This document shows positions 61,038 to 64,000 of a stretch of 64,000 nucleotides of DNA, piece after piece. Source of the stretch: Paractinoplanes bogorensis. GTDB taxonomy: Bacteria; Actinomycetota; Actinomycetes; Mycobacteriales; Micromonosporaceae. Where the stretch lies: contig NZ_JAHKKG010000004.1 in the NCBI RefSeq assembly GCF_018829635.1, positions 715,660 to 779,659 on the forward strand. Direction: 5' to 3'. How positions within the stretch are numbered: position 1 is the first letter of the stretch; each line of letters opens with the position of its first letter. The position numbers were made by a program, and so were the translations under genes. A model generated the notes under the pieces. The model saw only the letters and a list, made by a program, of their open reading frames with translations. It ran no database searches and was not told where the DNA came from.

Positions 61038-61427
61038 ATGACAGCGGGGCTCATGCAGATCGGCGAGGCGGCCGAGCGGGTCGGACTCAGCATCCGCACC
61101 ATCCGCCACTACGAGGAAGCCGGTCTCGTGGTCCCGTCGGCCCGCAGCGACGGCGGTTTCCGGCTCTACACCGAGCCCGACCTCGACCGCCTGCGGGTCA
61201 TCAAGCGCATGAAGCCGCTCGGGTTCACCCTGGAGGAGATGGGCGACCTGCTGCGCATCCTGGACGCGCTCGCCACCGCCGAGGGTGACGAGCGCGCCGA
61301 CAACCAGGCGCGGCTGGCGATGTTTCACACCGCCGCGCAGAACCGGGTCAAGACCCTGCGCGAACAACTCGACATGGCCGAGGGCTTCGCCGACCAGATC
61401 CAGGGCCACATCGACCAGCACCGCTGA
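61038..61427 (+). CDS. MerR-family transcriptional regulator
   Basis: A 129-residue MerR protein: N-terminal HTH and wing (MQIGEAAERVGLSIRTIRHYEEAGLVVPSARSDGGFRLYTEPDLDRLRVIKRMKPLGFTLEEM) and a C-terminal dimerisation helix (RVKTLREQLDMAEGFADQIQGHIDQHR). No Cys suited to metal sensing is present, so it may respond to an organic ligand or stress. An internal ATG at 61053 is an alternative start. Confidence 0.9.
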   Translation: MTAGLMQIGEAAERVGLSIRTIRHYEEAGLVVPSARSDGGFRLYTEPDLDRLRVIKRMKPLGFTLEEMGDLLRILDALATAEGDERADNQARLAMFHTAAQNRVKTLREQLDMAEGFADQIQGHIDQHR

Positions 61428-61527
61428 GGGCGGGCTGCTTGAAGCTGGGCCGTTCAAAAAGTCCGGCCCTCGAACGCGCGACTGCTCGAACGCTCGAACG
61501 CGCGATTGCTCGCCCGGCCGCTCGCTC

Positions 61528-61700
61528 GAGCGCGCGATGCCCGCTCGAACGTGCGACGGCTCACCCGGGCCGCCTGTTCGATTGAGCGCGCGATGCCCGC
61601 TCGAACGTGCGACGGCTCACCCGGGCCGCCTGTTCGATTGAGCGCGCGATGCCCGCTCGAACGTGCGACGGCTCACCCGGGCCGCCCGTTCGATTGAGCG
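61528..61700 (+). repeat. 56-bp tandem array, three units
   Basis: Three almost identical 56-bp units (61528, 61584, 61640) between convergent MerR and ABC-exporter genes, each starting GAGCGCGCGATGCCCGCTCG. They are preceded by smaller related words (CTCGAACGCGCGA) from about 61472. The complete 300-bp intergenic region consists mainly of this repeat. Confidence 0.96.
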
Positions 61701-61734
61701 CGCCCGGCCGCCCGGTGGCGGCGATTCGAGGGGG

Positions 61735-63618
61735 TCAGCTCGGCTGGTAGCCCGCCGCCTGCAACCGGAACAGGCCCGCGTAACGCCCGTCGGCCGCCAT
61801 CAGCCCGGCGTGGTCGCCGTGCTCGACCAGCGCGCCGTCGTGCAGCACGAAGATCTGATCGGCGTGGATGACGTTGGCCAGCCGGTGCGTGATCAGGATG
61901 GTCGTCCGGAGGCCCTGACGGCCCCGGATGGCCTGGAACAGCGCGTCCTCGGCCCGCGGATCGAGCGCGGACGACGGCTCGTCCATGATGAGCAGGTCGG
62001 CGTCGCGATAGAAGCCGCGCGCGGCGGTGATCCGCTGCCACTGCCCGCCGGACAGGTCGTGCCCCTCCTTGAACGTGCGGTCGAGCAGCGTCCGGTAGCC
62101 GTGCGGCAGGGCCAGGATCGTCTCGTGCGCGGCCGCCTTCCGCGCCGCCGACTCGATGCGCTCCTGGTCGGCGTCGGTGTCGAGGTCGCCCATGGCGATG
62201 TTGGTGGCCGCCGTGTACGGCCATTTGTGGTGCTCCTGCAGCACGACCGCGATCCGGGAGCGCAGCCCGGCCCGGTCCCACCCGGTCAACGGCCGCCCGT
62301 TCCACTCGATCGTGCCGTCGCTCGGTGACCGCAGCGCGGCGATCATCGCGGCCAGGCTCGACTTGCCCGACCCGTTCTCGCCCACGAACGCGACCGTCTG
62401 CCCGGCCTCGATGCTGATCGACACCTCGTCCACGGCCGGGGAGTCGCGGTCCGGGTAGCGCAGGCTCACGCCGCGGATGTCGAGGCGCCGCAACGGTTCC
62501 GGCGCCGGGTGCGCGCCGTCGTCGGTGGCGGGCACGTATTCGCGGGCGCGGTCGAGGAACCCGATGTACTCCTTGAAGAACTGCCCGTCGGTGAACATGT
62601 GGTCGAGCTGCATGGTGACCGTCGTCAGGGACCGCTGCGCCGCCTGCACCGCCACCACACACGTCACCGCGGCCGACAGCGGGATGTGCCCACCGGCCAG
62701 CAGCACGCCGAGCAGCACCCAGACCCCGCCCAGGCCGACCCCGCTGATCACCGCGCCGAGGCTCATCGTCGTCGTGACCCGCCGGGCCAGGGTGAGCTCG
62801 GTCGCGGTCTGCGCGTCCATCACCATGTCGTACTGGCCGAGCAGAAACCGGCGGAGCCCGTACGACCGCAGCTCCGGCGCCGATTCCCGCTCGGCCATCT
62901 GCCGTTCCAGCACGAAGAGCCGGCGCCGCCGGACGGAACCGGCCAGGAAGTTCGCGTAGCGCAGATGTCCCGCGCGCAGGGCCGCATAGCCGTTGGGCAG
63001 CGTCGCCACCAGTAGAGCGAGCAGCAGCAACGGATTGATGACGATGACGGCCACCGCGACCGCGGCCAGACCGACCACACCGGCGAGCAGGTTGGTCGTG
63101 TCGGACACGAGCCCGTTCGCCGCGTCGCTGCCCCGCGTGGCCCGCTCCATGTCGTCGGCGAAGGCATCGGCGTCGAAGGCGTCCAGCCGTACGGCCGTGG
63201 TGGTCTCGAAAAGCCGCCGCTCGGCCGCCTGGTTGACGCGCGGGGTCAGGCCGTTCTGCGCGTAGCCGATGGCGATGCCCAGCCCGCCGCGCGCGGCCGT
63301 CACCGCGGCCAGAACGGCCAGCGCGGGCAGCGCGGCCTCGACCCGGTCGGGCGTCGGTCCCGCGGCGAACAACTCGACGAGCACCCGCTGGGTCGACAGC
63401 AGCCCGAAGGTGGCCATCGTCCCGGCCACGAGCGTCGCGACCCCGACGAGCGTGGTCCGCACCCGGTCGGCCCGCCACGCGACGGCGACCGCCTGCCGGA
63501 CGAACTGCGGCAACTCCGCGAAGACGCCGAGCACCCCGGTCTCCGCCCGCCGCCGTACGCCGTGCTCCCACCAGGCATTGCGCAGCTCGGGAAGGACAGT
63601 CTCTTCCGTGACGCTCAC
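61735..63618 (-). CDS. ABC exporter, fused membrane and ATPase domains
   Basis: A 627-residue half-transporter: membrane domain with about six helices (residues ~50-340) and an ATPase domain with Walker A GENGSGKSS, signature LSGGQWQR, Walker B LLIMDEPSSALD and switch His in ILITHRLANV. The Q-loop reads VVLQEHHKWPYTAATNIAMG. Related actinobacterial exporters occur alone or in peptide/lipid clusters; the substrate is unknown. GTG at 63618 is preferred (TGAGG 5 nt before); GTG at 63624 is possible. Confidence 0.88.
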   Translation of the reverse strand: MSVTEETVLPELRNAWWEHGVRRRAETGVLGVFAELPQFVRQAVAVAWRADRVRTTLVGVATLVAGTMATFGLLSTQRVLVELFAAGPTPDRVEAALPALAVLAAVTAARGGLGIAIGYAQNGLTPRVNQAAERRLFETTTAVRLDAFDADAFADDMERATRGSDAANGLVSDTTNLLAGVVGLAAVAVAVIVINPLLLLALLVATLPNGYAALRAGHLRYANFLAGSVRRRRLFVLERQMAERESAPELRSYGLRRFLLGQYDMVMDAQTATELTLARRVTTTMSLGAVISGVGLGGVWVLLGVLLAGGHIPLSAAVTCVVAVQAAQRSLTTVTMQLDHMFTDGQFFKEYIGFLDRAREYVPATDDGAHPAPEPLRRLDIRGVSLRYPDRDSPAVDEVSISIEAGQTVAFVGENGSGKSSLAAMIAALRSPSDGTIEWNGRPLTGWDRAGLRSRIAVVLQEHHKWPYTAATNIAMGDLDTDADQERIESAARKAAAHETILALPHGYRTLLDRTFKEGHDLSGGQWQRITAARGFYRDADLLIMDEPSSALDPRAEDALFQAIRGRQGLRTTILITHRLANVIHADQIFVLHDGALVEHGDHAGLMAADGRYAGLFRLQAAGYQPS

Positions 63619-63757
63619 AGCCACCTCACCCCACGTAGCCAGCCGGTCACCCTCAACCCTCCCGGCTGCGCGGGGTTCTGTCGCCTACCCGAAAGAGTTA
63701 GGCACGTCGATCACCGGCCGGCCCGCGCGACCGCGACATCCACGTTGGCCGGAAACG

Positions 63758-63816
63758 GTGCTGCGCCGACCGGAGGGGACCGGCCGGCGCAGCACGACGC
63801 ACCCTAGGGTGCGTCG
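63758..63816. terminator. Two tandem strong hairpins
   Basis: First hairpin: 16-bp arms (63758-63773 and 63780-63795) with one mismatch and a 6-nt loop. Second: a perfect 22-bp palindrome centred on CCTAGG (63795-63816). They lie upstream of the leftward ABC-exporter gene and could end transcription arriving from either side. Confidence 0.55.
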
Positions 63817-64000
63817 GGCGGATCACGAGGGCCTGCGGCGAGGCCCAGGCGGCGCCTGACGGCAGCCGCAGGGCGGCCACATCCAACTGTGAGGATGGTG
63901 GGGTGCCGCCCGCGGTTCGGGGTTTGACCCGCCATCCAACTGACCGTGGTGTCTTGCCGGTGATCTGTCGGTCCTGGGTTGCGGGCGGTGCTTGCTGCCA
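63817..64000. other. Right-end stretch without assignable gene
   Basis: No convincing coding start. The word CATCCAACTG occurs twice (around 63882 and 63938), and GGATGG (63895) with CCATCC (63936) forms an inverted pair. The last 60 bp can be read GPGLRAVLAA-like in one frame, possibly the start of a gene or insertion sequence continuing outside the window. Confidence 0.3.

Noticed and set aside
61550..61700. Short open frames through the 56-bp array after the MerR gene
   Set aside because: Translation only repeats the array (LERATAHPGR-like) without start signals.

Overview
High-GC actinobacterial chromosome (coding third positions almost all G/C, many GTG starts, frequent leaderless genes with a TAnnnT box 5-9 nt before the start codon, abundant CCGTACGG words). 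The gene content (ROK-controlled mannan locus, MmyB-like regulator beside an SDR gene, DUF3040, DUF3152, DUF4253, IdeR box) and base use suggest a Micromonosporaceae member such as Actinoplanes. That genus assignment is inference. No rRNA, tRNA, phage gene or complete insertion sequence was seen.

Layout. 1-4402: end of a membrane protein, then a translationally coupled glycerol kinase-like / GlpA-like / FAD oxidoreductase operon. 4374-5255: ECF41 sigma factor. 5318-8859: a two-gene NLR module, a small helical protein plus an NB-ARC protein with 14 TPR-like repeats; the two share a 15-residue motif at the C-terminus of one and the N-terminus of the other, as in bacterial amyloid-signalling cell-death pairs. 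This is the most interesting system in the window. 9043-12243: isochorismatase-like enzyme, small membrane proteins, MscS channel, YccF, RibD-like reductase. 12265-21505: mannan utilisation (ROK regulator, LacI-type sensor lacking a DNA-binding domain, sugar ABC importer, beta-mannosidase, secreted GH26 mannanase), with two LacI-type palindromes and one AT-rich ROK-type palindrome before the importer. 21560-30168: regulator/enzyme pairs (SDR with MmyB-type regulator, KstD-like dehydrogenase with TetR, aldo/keto reductase with TetR), a Tat-exported cyclase, DUF3040 and a PhoX-like protein.

30288-37139: two two-component systems around a secreted PepSY protein; an 18-bp site occurs before the first system and again before the PepSY gene. 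37239-44126: heme-iron acquisition. A bidirectional IdeR/DtxR-type box (41190-41208) drives a leftward secreted protein plus a heme ABC importer, and rightwards an HtaA-WxL-like surface protein, a DUF916 protein and heme oxygenase. 44137-54055: mixed metabolism, including a DSD1-type PLP enzyme, an S33 hydrolase, a wHTH/membrane-protein operon with a striking double operator, peptide deformylase, a disulfide reductase and a DUF3152 lipoprotein. 54119-63618: ABC-F protein, membrane hydrolase, DUF4253 protein, SulP transporter, MerR regulator and ABC exporter.

A second theme is tandem repeats. At least fourteen unrelated arrays with 13-120 bp units occur; about ten begin at, or within about 110 bp of, a stop codon, and several lie in frame inside genes (GlpA-like tail, beta-propeller protein, membrane hydrolase, DUF4253 protein). 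A separate dispersed ~25-bp motif, CGTACGnGGGAAGGGTCTT, recurs about eight times, always in the same orientation. No search could be run; family names rest on motifs visible in the translations.
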